NCBI RefSeq assembly: GCF_001921865.1
Contig: NZ_MSCT01000021.1
Coordinates: 92,437-156,436, forward strand
Source of the DNA: Pseudomonas chlororaphis
Lineage (GTDB): Bacteria; Pseudomonadota; Gammaproteobacteria; Pseudomonadales; Pseudomonadaceae
Length of the DNA stretch: 64,000 bases
Direction of reading: 5' to 3'
The notes under the pieces are model-generated. The model searched no databases and had not been told where the DNA came from. It saw nothing but the letters and a program-made list of their open reading frames with translations. Positions 63,326-64,000 of this stretch are shown in pieces (within the stretch, counting starts at the first letter, position 1; each line of letters begins with the position of its first letter). The translations under genes were made by a program, and so were the position numbers.

Positions 63326-64000
63326 CAGCCGTGCCCCGGGCTGTAGCTGTAGCCCAGGCCGCGATGGGTCTGGATCGGTTCGGCAGCGGCCGCCACCAGG
63401 CGCAGTTTGGCCCGCAGGCTCTTGATATGGCTGTCGATGCTGCGCTCGTAGCCGGCATCCGCCGCCACCCCCAGGGCGTCGAGCAGTTGCTCGCGGCTGA
63501 ACACCCGCTCGGGTTGCTCCAGCAGGCAATGCAGCAGGCGGAATTCATGGCGGGTCAGGCTCAACGGCTGGCCGCGATAGCTGATCTGGAACTTGTCGGT
63601 ATCGACCTGGAACACCGCGGCCGGCGCCTCCACCGCAGCCCGCGGCGCCATGCGCTTGAGGATGGCCTTGACCCGGGCCGCGACCTCACGCGGGCTGAAG
63701 GGCTTGATCACATAATCGTCGGCGCCGATTTCCAGACCCACCACCCGGTCGATCTCCCCATCGCGGGCGCTGAGGAACATCACCGGCACCTCGCTGAAGC
63801 GCCGCAGTTGCTTGCAGGTTTCAAAGCCGCTGATGTCCGGCAGGCCGATGTCGAGAATCAGCAGGTCCGCCGGGGTACTGCGCTGATAATCCAGCGCCGC
63901 CTGCCCGAGACTCAGCCAGGTGGTGCCGAACCCTTCGCCCTGCAGGGCAAAAATCAGCGTATCGGCAATCGCCGCTTCGTCTTCGACAATCAGGATATGA
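63325..64000 (-). CDS. creB: Response regulator CreB (first codons beyond window)
   Basis: CreB is an OmpR-type regulator. The visible part lacks only the first two codons or so: it begins HILIVEDEAAIADTL and has the phosphoacceptor Asp in LLILDIGLPD, Lys in DDYVIKPFSP and a C-terminal winged helix (LTRHEFRLLHCLLEQPERVFSREQLLDA, HIKSLRAKL). It is coupled to creC. It probably binds the tag upstream of creD. Confidence 0.94.
   Translation of the reverse strand, partial: HILIVEDEAAIADTLIFALQGEGFGTTWLSLGQAALDYQRSTPADLLILDIGLPDISGFETCKQLRRFSEVPVMFLSARDGEIDRVVGLEIGADDYVIKPFSPREVAARVKAILKRMAPRAAVEAPAAVFQVDTDKFQISYRGQPLSLTRHEFRLLHCLLEQPERVFSREQLLDALGVAADAGYERSIDSHIKSLRAKLRLVAAAAEPIQTHRGLGYSYSPGHG

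Noticed and set aside
61970..63346. 458-codon open frame antisense to creC
   Set aside because: It is a shadow of the kinase gene. All kinase boxes are intact on the sense strand.

Overview
The window is a chromosomal segment of a Pseudomonas from the P. fluorescens group (P. protegens / P. chlororaphis type). The evidence is high GC, GC-ending codons, the tsaD–rpsU–dnaG–rpoD macromolecular-synthesis locus beside an RmcA-type c-di-GMP protein, a davBA lysine-catabolic pair, a pqqFABCDE operon, and a long block whose order matches, from memory, P. aeruginosa PA0463–PA0508 (creBCD, fiuIRA, glcB, rarD, srkA, modE, comF, bioBFHCD, acyl-CoA dehydrogenases). No phage, insertion sequence, integron or CRISPR array was seen. 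The accessory flavour comes from Pseudomonas REP palindromes scattered between genes. Both ends cut a gene: tsaD loses its 3' part on the left and creB its first codons on the right.

Layout. 1–5.4 kb: tsaD (minus), then rpsU, dnaG and rpoD (plus), with a hairpin after rpsU and a strong terminator after rpoD. 5.5–10.4 kb: rmcA, a tRNA-Ile2 (CAU) gene and a putative LPS-core protein gene. 10.4–16.3 kb: membrane glucose dehydrogenase gcd (minus), then an Lrp-type regulator with the lysine monooxygenase/amidase genes davB and davA. 16.3–27.6 kb: the PQQ cluster (pqqF, pqqA, pqqB–E, pqqM), a tiny Pmp3-family membrane protein, a class III aminotransferase/MOSC pair and a divergent LysR regulator. 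Gcd needs PQQ, so cofactor and apo-enzyme genes lie within about 6 kb of each other. 27.8–35 kb: three paralogous acyl-CoA dehydrogenases with a diguanylate cyclase between the second and third. 35–41.1 kb: the biotin operon (bioB-F-H-C-D, minus) plus a small conserved protein, and divergent comF. 41.1–49.8 kb: modE, a Tat-exported PhoX-type phosphatase, srkA, rarD, a GcvR-like ACT protein and malate synthase G. 49.9–53.3 kb: a stand-alone receiver protein, a cNMP/CBS/nucleotidyltransferase protein and a DnaQ-like exonuclease. 53.4–59.3 kb: an iron-starvation sigma/anti-sigma/TonB-receptor system (fiuIRA-like) with a PepSY protein and two small membrane proteins. 59.4–64 kb: a GST and creB-creC-creD.

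The most interesting non-coding signals, read directly from the sequence, are: a 15-codon leader ORF with a canonical Shine-Dalgarno whose stop overlaps the pqqA start; an exact PsrA-type operator upstream of one acyl-CoA dehydrogenase; a perfect 20-bp CRP/Vfr palindrome upstream of the diguanylate cyclase; an 11-bp-period direct repeat resembling a CreB tag upstream of creD; an inverted repeat over the likely glcB promoter; and two exact DnaA boxes in the rarD/ACT-gene gap. None of these can be confirmed without alignment or experiment. No wholly novel multi-gene system was identified.
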